NCBI RefSeq assembly: GCF_004923295.1
Contig: NZ_CP039635.1
Location: 268,501 to 332,500 of the forward strand
Source: Azospirillum sp. TSH100
GTDB lineage: Bacteria; Pseudomonadota; Alphaproteobacteria; Azospirillales; Azospirillaceae
Reading direction: 5' to 3'
Length of the DNA stretch: 64,000 bases
Both the position numbers and the translations under genes were made by a program. Positions within the stretch are counted from its first letter, which is position 1, and every line of letters begins with the position of its first letter. Of the stretch, positions 49,347 to 59,150 are shown piece by piece. The notes below the pieces were generated by a model, which saw only the letters and a program-made list of their open reading frames with translations, was not told where the DNA came from and made no database searches.

Positions 49347-50057
49347 ATGTCGGTGCAAAAGCTGCTGCGGAAGGTCGGGTTCGGGTTCGGTCTGGGTGCG
49401 CTGCTGATCGCGGGTGCAGCCCTCGGCCATGCCGCCACCCAGCCCGACGGCCTGTCGCTCAACCCGGCCAGCGCCGCGCCGGTCGCCGTCAATCCGGTGC
49501 CGGCGGCTCCCGCCTCCTCCGAGTTTCCCGATGCAGCGATGTCACGCAACGACCAGGGCGACGTCACCGTCCTGCGCCTGGACGGCATCATCACGCCTGG
49601 AGCGGAGCGCAGCTTCGTCGACACCCTGCACGCCCTGCCGGCCCGCCGCCCGCTGGTGATCGAACTGTCCAGCCCCGGCGGTTTCACCGCGGCTGGCTAC
49701 CGGATGATCGACGCCGTGCTGGCCGAACGCCAGGGCGGACGGCCGGTCGCCACCCGGGTGCGCGACGGCGACTCCTGTGAAAGCATGTGCGTCGGCCTCT
49801 ATCTCGCCGGTTATCCGCGCTACGCGGCGCCGCGGGCGGAATTCATGGTGCATGCCCCACGGATGGCGGAAAATGGCCGGATGACCATGCGCTCCACCCA
49901 GACGATGGTCGAGCGTCTGGTATCGCTTGGTGCCTCGCCAGCCTGGATCCGGCGCGTGACCGCCGAAGGCGGCTTCTCCGGCGCCCGCGACTATCGCGAA
50001 ACCGCCGACCGCCTGACCGCCGACGGAGCCAACATCGTCACCGACCTGCTGCGCTGA
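49347..50057 (+). CDS. Periplasmic ClpP/crotonase-fold protein (COG3904-like)
   Basis: A 236-residue protein with an N-terminal signal peptide or anchor (hydrophobic residues 9-29, AHA-type cut near 30), an Ala/Pro linker (to about 60), and a ClpP-like domain. VIELSSPGGFTAAGYRMI, DSCESMCVGLYLAGYPRY and EFMVHAPRM follow in the order expected for the family; Ser146 (in CESMC) and His169 would be the catalytic pair, flanked by Cys144 and Cys148. Related proteins are described as predicted periplasmic proteases without known substrates. Tandem ATGs at 49344 and 49347 follow GGGAGGG; the second fits the spacing better. Its last 20 bases overlap the convergent lyase gene. Confidence 0.75.
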   Translation: MSVQKLLRKVGFGFGLGALLIAGAALGHAATQPDGLSLNPASAAPVAVNPVPAAPASSEFPDAAMSRNDQGDVTVLRLDGIITPGAERSFVDTLHALPARRPLVIELSSPGGFTAAGYRMIDAVLAERQGGRPVATRVRDGDSCESMCVGLYLAGYPRYAAPRAEFMVHAPRMAENGRMTMRSTQTMVERLVSLGASPAWIRRVTAEGGFSGARDYRETADRLTADGANIVTDLLR

Positions 50058-51297
50058 GCAGTCCTTCGGCCACCATCTCAGCCGACCGGCCGACGATCCG
50101 CTCATATACTTCGGGATCGGTCGCCCCCTCCGTCCCAAACACGAGCACGCGCGCGTCGGGCACGAGGCCCAGCGCCAGCCGCACCTCCTCATGGGCGGCG
50201 GCACACAAAAGCCCAGCCAGCCCGGCGACGCCGGATTCGCCGCCCACAACCGGCCGCCCGCCATGCCCGCCTTCCGCCAGCTTGCGCATGGCGGTCACGG
50301 CGCCTTCGTCAGGGATGGTCAGGAAATCGTCGGCGCCGCGCTCCAGGATCGCCCAGGCCAGCAGCGAAACCTCGCCGCAGGCAAGCCCGGCCATCACCGT
50401 GTCGAGATCGCCCTGCGCCCTCACCGGCCGGCCGGCGACGGCGCTCTGGTACAGGCAGTCGGCGCTGTGCGGCTCCACCACCACGAAGCGTGGGCGCTGG
50501 CGGCCCCAGCTTTCCCACAGATGCCCACAGACCGCGGCGGGCAGCGCACCGACGCCCCCCTGCACGAAGACGTGGGTCGGCCGTTCGCTGGCGGGAAGCT
50601 GCGAGATCGCCTCCTCCACCATCACGGTATAGCCCTGCATGACGTCGCGGGGCACGTCCATATAGCCCGTGTAGGAGGTGTCGGAGACGACGAACCAGCC
50701 CTGTTCCGCGGCGTCGGCGGCGGCGTAGCGCACGGCATCGTCATAGGGCCCGTCCACCACCACCACCCGCGCGCCGTACGCCTCGATGGCGGCGCGGCGA
50801 CCGGGCGAACAGGCGGCTGGCACATACACCACGCAATTGCAGCCGAACACCTGCGCCCCCCAGGCGACCGACCGGCCATGGTTGCCGTCGGTCGCGGTGG
50901 TGACGGTCAGCGTCCGCGTCACCTTGGCGTATCGGCCAACGACGAGGTCCAGTGCCGTCACCGGCACGCCGGGCACCCGCACCGTCACCTCCCGCGCCAG
51001 CAGCCGCAGCACGGCATAGGCCCCGCCCAGCGCCTTGAAGCTGCCGAGCGCGAAGCGGGTGCTTTCGTCCTTGTACCAGAGGCGGTCGATCCCGGCCTCC
51101 CGTGCCAGTCCGGGCAGGGAACGCAGCGGAGTGGGCGCATAGCCCGGCCAGGCGCCGATCTCCGCCATCGCCTCCTCGAAGGCGGCGCGGCTGAGGATCG
51201 CGCGTTCCGACGGGCCATAGACCCGTTCATGGTCGGCGTTGGGATTGGAGAAATGACGAGGCAGGCAGGAGGAGGGGGAGACGGCGGTGTGCGGCAT
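50038..51297 (-). CDS. dpaL: 2,3-Diaminopropionate ammonia-lyase
   Basis: A 419-residue fold-type II PLP enzyme. The Schiff-base lysine is expected at Lys88 (RFALGSFKALGGAYAV), with the TDGNHGRSVAWGAQVFGCNCVVYVP phosphate/carboxylate region, and the C-terminal block VVGGESGVAGLAGLL. This pattern is the DpaL/YgeX family, which converts D- and L-2,3-diaminopropionate to pyruvate and ammonia. The ATG at 51297 has GGAGAG seven bases upstream. It converges with the ClpP-fold gene (20-base overlap of coding ends) and appears to be a single-gene unit. Acting on a D-amino acid, it fits the metabolic theme of the window. Confidence 0.9.
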   Translation of the reverse strand: MPHTAVSPSSCLPRHFSNPNADHERVYGPSERAILSRAAFEEAMAEIGAWPGYAPTPLRSLPGLAREAGIDRLWYKDESTRFALGSFKALGGAYAVLRLLAREVTVRVPGVPVTALDLVVGRYAKVTRTLTVTTATDGNHGRSVAWGAQVFGCNCVVYVPAACSPGRRAAIEAYGARVVVVDGPYDDAVRYAAADAAEQGWFVVSDTSYTGYMDVPRDVMQGYTVMVEEAISQLPASERPTHVFVQGGVGALPAAVCGHLWESWGRQRPRFVVVEPHSADCLYQSAVAGRPVRAQGDLDTVMAGLACGEVSLLAWAILERGADDFLTIPDEGAVTAMRKLAEGGHGGRPVVGGESGVAGLAGLLCAAAHEEVRLALGLVPDARVLVFGTEGATDPEVYERIVGRSAEMVAEGLLSAAGR

Positions 51298-51446
51298 GGC
51301 TTCGCTCTCCGGGCCGGCGACGCCGTCGGCGACGGCACTTCCCACGACCGCCGTCAACGAGACCAGAAGCCATCGCCCGCCGTCAAGACGCCAGCGCAAG
51401 CACGGCTGCTACCGAATGAAGCATCGATAAAGGCAAAGCGCCGGGC

Positions 51447-51749
51447 TCAGCGCTTCCATTCGCGGCTGGACTTGATGAAGTCGGTCAGGGTGACGCCGAT
51501 CTTGTCGTCAATGATCGCCACCTCTCCGCGCGCGACCAGCACGCCTTCGACATAGACGTCGGTCGGGTCCTTCAGGTGGCGGTCGAGTTCCACCACGGCG
51601 CCGCGGCCCAGCTTCAGCAGATCGCGGACGCGGAGCATGGCGGTACCGATCACGACCTTGATCTCCACCGGCGCGTCGCCGATGGCGAAGGCCGAGGCAT
51701 CGCCGTCGTTGGGATCGGGCGCGCCGAGCAGGTCGTCGATGTTGGCCAT
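51447..51749 (-). CDS. fliN: Flagellar motor switch protein FliN
   Basis: A 100-residue SpoA-domain protein of FliN size. A short acidic N-terminal tail (IDDLLGAPDPNDGDAS) precedes APVEIKVVIGTAMLRVRDLLKLGRGAVVELD and a basic C-terminus. FliN forms the cytoplasmic C-ring with FliM and binds CheY-P in some species. As with fliG at 30004, it lies outside a flagellar operon: upstream is the divergent sulfurtransferase and downstream the diaminopropionate lyase. Confidence 0.92.
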   Translation of the reverse strand: MANIDDLLGAPDPNDGDASAFAIGDAPVEIKVVIGTAMLRVRDLLKLGRGAVVELDRHLKDPTDVYVEGVLVARGEVAIIDDKIGVTLTDFIKSSREWKR

Positions 51750-51988
51750 GGCTGTCCAAGCTCCCGCGCCGGAATGGGCGCCTTCTTACACGAATGGAGC
51801 ATCCTACACCCCGGACGGGCTGGCCGGCAACGCCACCGACCGGTGGGGCCTTGCGACAAGATTGGGCTTTTCCCGCACCGGCGCTTCGCCCACACTGTCG
51901 GCCCGCCAACCTGCCGGCCTTTTCGTTGCTGATACGCAACAATCCCGGCAGGTCAGGGTATCGACCAACCGGAACCGGGTTCATCCTG

Positions 51989-52831
51989 ATGACCGACAGC
52001 AGCATTTCCCCGCTTGTGGACGCTTTCTGGCTGAAAAGCCGGCTCGACAGCCCCGGCATCATTGTCCTCGACGTGCGAACCCCGCCCACTGGCGGCTTTG
52101 TTCCGGGAGCGGTTCATTCCGACTACGCAACGGCCGGCTGGCGGACTGTGGTCGGTGGCGGGGCCGGAATGCTGCCGGACTCTGGAGTTCTGGCGGGGCT
52201 GATCGGCGGCCTGGGGATCGGCAACGGCGACCATGTGGTGCTGGTTGCGGCCGGTGCCAATGCGTCCGACATGGGCAATGCCACCCGCGTCTACTGGACC
52301 TTCAGGATGCTGGGCCATGATGCGGTATCGGTGCTGGACGGCGGCTTTGCCGGCTGGATCGCGGCCGGCGGCCCGCTCGATCCGCTGCCGGCGGAGCGCA
52401 AGCCGGTGACCTTCTCCGTCCACCCCCGCACCGACCTGCGCGCCACCCTGAACGATGTCGACGCCGCCGTGAAGGCCGGTACCGTTCCGCTGCATGATGC
52501 CCGCTCGGCCGAGCAGTTCGCCGGCAAGGCCAAGAGCCCGCAGGCCCGCGCCGCCGGCACCATCCCCGGCGCGGTGAATCTCGATATCACCCCGCTCTTC
52601 TCGGCGGCCGAACATCGCTTCGCCTCGCCCGACGCGGTGAAGGCGCTGGCCGGTCGGGCCGGTTTGCCCCTGCGCGACCAGCCGATCACCTTTTGCAACA
52701 CCGGCCATCTGGCGTCCGTGTCCTGGTTCGCGCTGAGCGAGATCGCGGGTGTGCCGGGCGTGCGGCTCTATGACGGCTCCATGTCGGAATGGAGCGCCGA
52801 TCCGCAGCGGCCCTTGCAGACCGAAGGCTGA
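51989..52831 (+). CDS. Thiosulfate/3-mercaptopyruvate sulfurtransferase (two rhodanese domains)
   Basis: A 280-residue tandem-rhodanese protein. The N-terminal inactive domain begins SPLVDAFWLKSRLDSPGIIVLDVR; the C-terminal domain carries the active-site loop FCNTGHLAS with Cys236 as the persulfide-forming residue. The loop CNTGH differs from both CRxGx[RT] (rhodanese) and CGSGVTA (mercaptopyruvate) forms, so donor specificity is open. The ATG at 51989 is followed by a proper domain start. It converges with murJ with a one-base gap. Confidence 0.85.
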   Translation: MTDSSISPLVDAFWLKSRLDSPGIIVLDVRTPPTGGFVPGAVHSDYATAGWRTVVGGGAGMLPDSGVLAGLIGGLGIGNGDHVVLVAAGANASDMGNATRVYWTFRMLGHDAVSVLDGGFAGWIAAGGPLDPLPAERKPVTFSVHPRTDLRATLNDVDAAVKAGTVPLHDARSAEQFAGKAKSPQARAAGTIPGAVNLDITPLFSAAEHRFASPDAVKALAGRAGLPLRDQPITFCNTGHLASVSWFALSEIAGVPGVRLYDGSMSEWSADPQRPLQTEG

Positions 52832-52832
52832 T

Positions 52833-54383
52833 CTACGCCTTCGCCCGGCGGCGGCGCAGACGGCCGAGGTCGCTGCGCCGCACCAGCCCCAAGAGCACCG
52901 CGGCGACGGCATAGACGACCAGTCCGACCACCACAAGAATTGTCAGCCCGCCCAGCCGCTCGATCAGGCCGGCCGCGCCCAGCCAGGGAGAAAGCCGCTC
53001 CGTCGCCAGCCACAGGGCGCCTGCCATGGCGACGGCGGCGATGGTCATGCGCGGCAGATTGCGGGTCAGCCGCGCGTCGGCGCAGAACAGGCCGCGGCGA
53101 TGCAGCAGCAACGCCAGCAGACCGGCATTGACCCAAGCGCCGACGGAGGTGGCGACCGCCAGCCCGACCTGTGACAGCGGCCCCATCAGCGCCAGCTTCA
53201 GCGCCACATTGATGCCGACCGCCGCCAGCGCGACCCGCACCGGCGTTGCCGTGTCATGACGGGCGTAGAAACCGTTGACCAGACTGCGGATCACCACGAA
53301 GGCCGGCAGCCCCAGCGCATAGGCCTGCAGGGTCACGGCGGAGGCCGCGGCGTCCGACGGGCCGAAGGCACCGCGCTGGAACAGCACCGACAGGATCGGT
53401 GTGCCCGCCACCAGGAAGGCGATGGCCGCCGGCAGGGTCAGCACCAGCGACAGCTCGATGGCGCGGTTCTGGCTGTCGACCGCGCCGGCCTCGTCACCGC
53501 TCTTGATCCGCTTGGACATTTCCGGAAGCAGAACGGTCCCGACCGCGATGCCGATCACCCCCAGCGGCAGCTGGTTCAGCCGGTCCGCATAATAGAGGTA
53601 GGACACCGCACCGGTCGGCAGGGCCGAGGCGATCAGCGTGTCGGCGAACAGGCTGATCTGCGTCAGGCCGGACCCCAGCGCCGCCGGCCCCAACACCTTG
53701 AGGAAGCGCTTCACGTCGGGCGAAAGGCGCGGCAGCACCGGCCGCAGGGTCATGTCGGCCCGCCTTGCGTCCCAGGCCAGATAGAGAAACTGCGCGATAC
53801 CCGACGCCAGCACACCCCAGGACAGCGCGTGCCCGGCCGTCGGCATCAGCGGCGTGCCGACCACCAGCGCCGCGATCAGGCACAGATTCATCAGAATCGG
53901 GGCTGCGGCGGCGGAGCCGAAGCGGCTCATGCTGTTCAGCACGCCGCCATAGAGCGACACCAGCGAGATCAGCAACAGGTAGGGAAAGGTGATGCTGGTG
54001 AACAGCACCGCCAGCCGGAACTTCTCGGGCTCGTCGGCGAAGCCGGGGGCGAAGACGGTCATGAATTGCGGCATGAAGGCCAGCACCGCCAGCAGCAGCG
54101 CCAGCTGCACGATGACCAGCAGGGTCATCACCTCATCGGCGAAGCGGCGGGCGGATGCGGCGCCGTCCTGCACCAGCTTGCCGGAGAACAGGGGCACGAA
54201 GGCGGAGTTGAAGGCCCCCTCCGCGAACAGGGCGCGGAAATGGTTCGGCAGCCGGAAGGCGACGAAGAAGGCGTCAGCGACCGGCCCGGCGCCGAGCAGC
54301 GCCGCGGTCAGCACGTCGCGCAGGAAACCGAGCACCCGGCTGGCCAGGGTCAGGCCGCCGACAGACAGGATATGACGGAACAC
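52833..54383 (-). CDS. murJ: Lipid II flippase MurJ (MviN)
   Basis: A 516-residue, 14-helix MOP-superfamily protein. The N-terminal VGGLTLASRVLGFLRDVLTAALLGAGPVADAFFVAFRLPNHFRALFAEGAFNSAFVP block is nearly invariant in MurJ and carries the essential arginines. It flips lipid II to the periplasmic face for peptidoglycan synthesis. The start is GTG. It is divergent from the esterase gene, with a 131-base gap, and is essential in most bacteria. Confidence 0.95.
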   Translation of the reverse strand: MFRHILSVGGLTLASRVLGFLRDVLTAALLGAGPVADAFFVAFRLPNHFRALFAEGAFNSAFVPLFSGKLVQDGAASARRFADEVMTLLVIVQLALLLAVLAFMPQFMTVFAPGFADEPEKFRLAVLFTSITFPYLLLISLVSLYGGVLNSMSRFGSAAAAPILMNLCLIAALVVGTPLMPTAGHALSWGVLASGIAQFLYLAWDARRADMTLRPVLPRLSPDVKRFLKVLGPAALGSGLTQISLFADTLIASALPTGAVSYLYYADRLNQLPLGVIGIAVGTVLLPEMSKRIKSGDEAGAVDSQNRAIELSLVLTLPAAIAFLVAGTPILSVLFQRGAFGPSDAAASAVTLQAYALGLPAFVVIRSLVNGFYARHDTATPVRVALAAVGINVALKLALMGPLSQVGLAVATSVGAWVNAGLLALLLHRRGLFCADARLTRNLPRMTIAAVAMAGALWLATERLSPWLGAAGLIERLGGLTILVVVGLVVYAVAAVLLGLVRRSDLGRLRRRRAKA

Positions 54384-54514
54384 GATGGCAGGGTCGCTCT
54401 TGTGGTGCAGAATTGGCCCGGCGGCATCCTAGCGGCACGGCCGTGTTCGTCATAGGATCGCCGCCCGCATTCGTCCAGAACGCATCTCCACTCCTCACGG
54501 TCGAAGGCCCCGAC

Positions 54515-55300
54515 ATGGCGCAGCAGCAAGCCCTCCCCCTGACCTATCTGGAAGCCGGCGAAGCCAATGGCGGAACGCCGATGCTGATCCTGCACGGCCT
54601 GTTCGGATCGGCCCGCAATTGGCAGACGCTGGCCCGCCGCTTCGGCGAATCGCGTCGGGTCTATGCGCTGGATCTGCGCAACCACGGCGGCGCGCCTTGG
54701 GCCGACGGCATGAGCTATCCGGAGATGGCGGCCGACGTGCTGCGCTTCCTCGACGACCGCGGCTTCGCCCGCGCCACCATCGTCGGCCATTCGATGGGCG
54801 GCAAGACCGCCATGGCGCTGGCGCTGGCCCATCCCGACCGCGTGGAGCGGCTGGTGGTCGCCGACATCGCCCCCGTCGCCTACACCCACACCCATGCACC
54901 CTATGTCGCCGCCATGAAGGGCGCGAAGCTGGAAGGCGTCAGCCGCCGGCCGGAGGTCGAGGCCCAGCTGGCCGACGCCGTGCCGGAGGCGCCGCTGCGC
55001 TCCTTCCTGATGCAGAATCTGGTGTTGGAGAACGGCGTCTTCTCCTGGCGGATCAACCTCGACTCCATCGGGGCGAACATGGCGGGGCTGATCGGTTTCC
55101 CGGATTTCGGCGCCGCGCGCTATGACGGCCCCGCCCTGTTCATCGGCGGCGGCGCGTCGGACTACATCCGGCCGGAGCATCACGATGCCATCCGCCGCCA
55201 TTTTCCCAAGGCGGAAATCCGCATGATCGAGGGGGTCGGACATTGGCTGCATGCCGAACGCCCGGCCGAATTCGCCGCGATGGTGGAGGGATTCCTGTGA
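54515..55300 (+). CDS. Alpha/beta-fold esterase, YbfF-like
   Basis: A 261-residue alpha/beta hydrolase. HGLFGSARNWQTLARRF supplies the oxyanion hole, VGHSMGGKTAMALAL the nucleophile elbow (Ser in GHSMG, about residue 96), and GVGHWLHAERPAEF the catalytic His. The arrangement matches YbfF-type short-chain esterases. The substrate is unknown. An acyl-CoA or small ester is typical of relatives. It precedes eno by 147 bases on the same strand. Confidence 0.9.
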   Translation: MAQQQALPLTYLEAGEANGGTPMLILHGLFGSARNWQTLARRFGESRRVYALDLRNHGGAPWADGMSYPEMAADVLRFLDDRGFARATIVGHSMGGKTAMALALAHPDRVERLVVADIAPVAYTHTHAPYVAAMKGAKLEGVSRRPEVEAQLADAVPEAPLRSFLMQNLVLENGVFSWRINLDSIGANMAGLIGFPDFGAARYDGPALFIGGGASDYIRPEHHDAIRRHFPKAEIRMIEGVGHWLHAERPAEFAAMVEGFL

Positions 55301-56725
<1,425 letters not shown>

Positions 56726-56740
56726 TCGGTCTAATTTAAG

Positions 56741-56778
56741 AGAAAGCCCCTCTCCGGTCCGCCGGAGAGGGGCTTTCT
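56741..56778. terminator. Bidirectional terminator between eno and PHB-depolymerase-like gene
   Basis: AGAAAGCCCCTCTCCGG and CCGGAGAGGGGCTTTCT form a perfect 17-pair stem with a four-base loop; TCATTTTT follows on the plus strand and AAATTA/T-type sequence on the minus side. It ends eno and the convergent depolymerase-like operon. Confidence 0.85.
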
Positions 56779-56797
56779 CATTTTTGAAGCGCTGCCT

Positions 56798-57862
56798 TTA
56801 TTCCCCGGCCAGCGTGCCGATCATTTTGCGGACGGCGGTCATCTGGAAGCCGCTCTTGCGGGCGAAATCGTAGCCGGTGTAGCCAAACCAGTCCCAGCAG
56901 GCCTTCGGGTTGGAGGTCGGCTTGGCGGCGCCATCGATCTGCGGGTACAGCACGACGATGTTGTTGACATCGGCCCAGCGATTGTAGCCGGCATTGACGG
57001 CGAAATGGTCGCCGATCAGGTTAGACGGCATCTGGCAGCCGTGGAAGGCGACATGGATGCGGCAGGTCTGCTGGCCGCCTTCACAGGCTTCCGGAACATA
57101 GACATAGCCGGTCTTCGCCATACCGCTGCGGCTGGTGTCGCCGACGAAGGGCGCCTGATTGAACAGCTGCGGCTGGCGGGCCGCGACGGAAGCGTTCGGG
57201 ATCTTGGCGTCGGCATAGAAGAAGCGGACGATGGCGCCCGCTTGATCATACTGACAGTTGTTGATGTATTCGCTCTTCTCACCCTCCTTCGGGATGAAAT
57301 CGCAGGCGGCGCCGTAGCCGTCGGTGATGTAGGCGTGGGCCGCCTTCGGCAGCTTCACATAGGAGAAATTGGCTTCCGTTACCCCCAGCGCCCGATAGAA
57401 CTGCTCGGTCGCATCGGCGACCGGCCGTTTCACCGTCACATCATTGTCGCCGTTGAACAGGTAGATCTTCGACTGTGCCATGTTGGACAGCGGATCGATC
57501 TCCTTGGCCTTCTCACGCGCCTTGGCGTTGGCGACCAGGGCGCCGACATCGGGCGCGCCCATCGCCACGTCCATGCAGCGCTTCAGCGCCACGATCGCGG
57601 TGGCGACGCCGCCCGTCGACACCTCGGCGCAGTCGTAAGGCCCCCCGGCGACGAGCCCGGCCGCCTTGACCAGCCCCGAATAGGCGACCTGGAACTGCCC
57701 GGCCATGTAGGCGCCGGAGGAAATGCCCGACACCGTGGTCTGCGCCGGGTCGATCTTCAGCTTCAGATCCGACAGCTTGATTTGCGCCGCGGCGGGAAGC
57801 GGCGCCAGGACGACGAGCGCCGCCAGGGCGGCCTTCAGAATGGCTTTGTTTGAAATCATCAT
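56798..57862 (-). CDS. Extracellular/periplasmic PHB depolymerase-like esterase
   Basis: A 354-residue protein with a Sec signal peptide (residues 1-26, cleavage after AAA). The mature part has the lipase box GISSG (46-50, expected nucleophile Ser48), the oxyanion-like HVAFHGC and a C-terminal GYNRWADVNNIVVLYPQ and ACWDWFGYTG. This is the layout of the poly(3-hydroxybutyrate) depolymerase family described from Rhodospirillum-type PhaZ. It probably cleaves PHB or other polyesters. It follows a paralogous gene by eight bases; its ribosome site AAAGGTGA overlaps that gene's stop, so the pair is translationally coupled. Confidence 0.82.
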   Translation of the reverse strand: MMISNKAILKAALAALVVLAPLPAAAQIKLSDLKLKIDPAQTTVSGISSGAYMAGQFQVAYSGLVKAAGLVAGGPYDCAEVSTGGVATAIVALKRCMDVAMGAPDVGALVANAKAREKAKEIDPLSNMAQSKIYLFNGDNDVTVKRPVADATEQFYRALGVTEANFSYVKLPKAAHAYITDGYGAACDFIPKEGEKSEYINNCQYDQAGAIVRFFYADAKIPNASVAARQPQLFNQAPFVGDTSRSGMAKTGYVYVPEACEGGQQTCRIHVAFHGCQMPSNLIGDHFAVNAGYNRWADVNNIVVLYPQIDGAAKPTSNPKACWDWFGYTGYDFARKSGFQMTAVRKMIGTLAGE

Positions 57863-57870
57863 GAGTGGGG

Positions 57871-58908
57871 TCACCTTTGCCCTGCAAGGGTTGTCAACAT
57901 CGCTTGGACAGCGGCGATCTGCGCCCCGCCCTTCGTCGCGTATTCCGTCCCCGTCCTGCCGACCCAGTCCCAGCAGGCCACCGGATCCGCGGAACGGCCC
58001 GGTGACAGCTGCGGGTAGAGCACGATCAGGTTGTTGTTGACCGCCCAGCGGTTGAATCCGGCGGCGGTGGTCACAGCGTCGCCGACATCCGTCGCGGACT
58101 GGCGGCATCCGTGGAAAACGATGTGCACGGCACAGGCCGCCCCGCCCGCGCAGGCCGGCGGCACATAGACATAGCCGGTGGGCGCCAGCCCCGTGCGCTC
58201 CGGATCGCCGAACGGCGTCTGGTCGAAGGGGCTGGCCGCCGGCAGGTCCGGAGCCGGCGGATTGAGGCCGCCATAGATGTGCGACAGGATTCGCCCGGCC
58301 TGGTCATAGTCGCCGCAGGCGTTGACATACGGGCTGCGGTTGGCAGTGCAGTCGTTGGAACCGCCCGGCGCGATGAAGCCGTTGCCGGCCTCCAGCCCGG
58401 TTTCCATCCGGATCTGGTTCGCCGGCACACGGGCGGCACGGTAGAAGGCCTCCGCCTCCTCCACCGCCTTGCGGTTCACCACCATGTCCGACTGACCGCT
58501 GAACAGGTAGACCTGCGCGCCCGCCAGCCGGTCGAGCGGATCGATCGCCCCGGCCATCACCAGCGGCTGCGTCGCCTCATAGAGGGACTGGCCGCGCGGC
58601 CACAGCGGATTGCCCTGCATGCAGGCGGCCGCCAACAGAGGATTCTCGGCGGCACAGAGATAGGGACCGCCGGCGACCAGACCGACGCCGGCCATCTCGG
58701 CCGAATGGGCGACATGGAACTGCATCGCCATGAAGGCGCCGGCCGCCAGCCCCGATGCCGAGGATTTCGCCAGAACGACGGTGCGCGGGACGAGCGGCGG
58801 CGCGGTGGACTGGGCCATGACCGCATCGGAGCCGAACGGCGACACCGGCGCCAGGATCACCGCGAGGCACGCAACCAGAAAACACCGGACCAGCCGACTC
58901 TTTGCCAC
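57871..58908 (-). CDS. PHB-depolymerase-like paralogue lacking the lipase-box serine
   Basis: A 345-residue secreted protein (signal peptide to about residue 32, VMA-Q) from a GTG at 58908; in-frame upstream GTG/TTG codons at 58926 and 58950 are alternatives. It aligns along its length with the downstream depolymerase: AFMAMQFHVAHSAEMAGVGLVAGGPY against AYMAGQFQVAYSGLVKAAGLVAGGPY, HIVFHGCRQ against HVAFHGCQM, and ACWDWVGRTG. The lipase box GISSG is replaced by GLAAG (53-57), so Ala55 stands at the nucleophile position. Serines are present just before it (KSSASG), but not in frame with the elbow. It is most likely a pseudoenzyme, perhaps a PHB-binding or regulatory partner. Confidence 0.82.
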   Translation of the reverse strand: MAKSRLVRCFLVACLAVILAPVSPFGSDAVMAQSTAPPLVPRTVVLAKSSASGLAAGAFMAMQFHVAHSAEMAGVGLVAGGPYLCAAENPLLAAACMQGNPLWPRGQSLYEATQPLVMAGAIDPLDRLAGAQVYLFSGQSDMVVNRKAVEEAEAFYRAARVPANQIRMETGLEAGNGFIAPGGSNDCTANRSPYVNACGDYDQAGRILSHIYGGLNPPAPDLPAASPFDQTPFGDPERTGLAPTGYVYVPPACAGGAACAVHIVFHGCRQSATDVGDAVTTAAGFNRWAVNNNLIVLYPQLSPGRSADPVACWDWVGRTGTEYATKGGAQIAAVQAMLTTLAGQR

Positions 58909-59065
58909 CTGCTGAACCCCATCCACCCGAACCAGCTCGGAAGGTAGCAAGGCACAGGGGAATGTCTAACAAAAAGCCTTAAGAAAACTCTGATGCACGC
59001 GGATGCTGGACCGGCTGCAACCGCGCCCGGATCGTACCGGCCCCGGGAGCGCCAGGCGGGCATGG

Positions 59066-59101
59066 AAAAAGGCCGGCGGAGCCCATATCCCGCCGGCCTT
59101 T
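59066..59101 (-). terminator. Intrinsic terminator of the peroxiredoxin gene
   Basis: Read leftwards, AAAGGCCGGCGG and CCGCCGGCCTTTTT form a strong stem (GGCCGGCGG with CCGCCGGCC) around an 11-base loop, followed by a run of T. It lies about 50 bases after the peroxiredoxin stop. Confidence 0.85.
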
Positions 59102-59150
59102 CGCCGTCAACCCGCCGACCGGCATCGGGCGGCGTGCCGAATCGGGCCGC

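Noticed and set aside
52833..54383. Virulence factor reading of MviN
   Set aside because: The name is historical; the sequence is an ordinary MurJ lipid II flippase.
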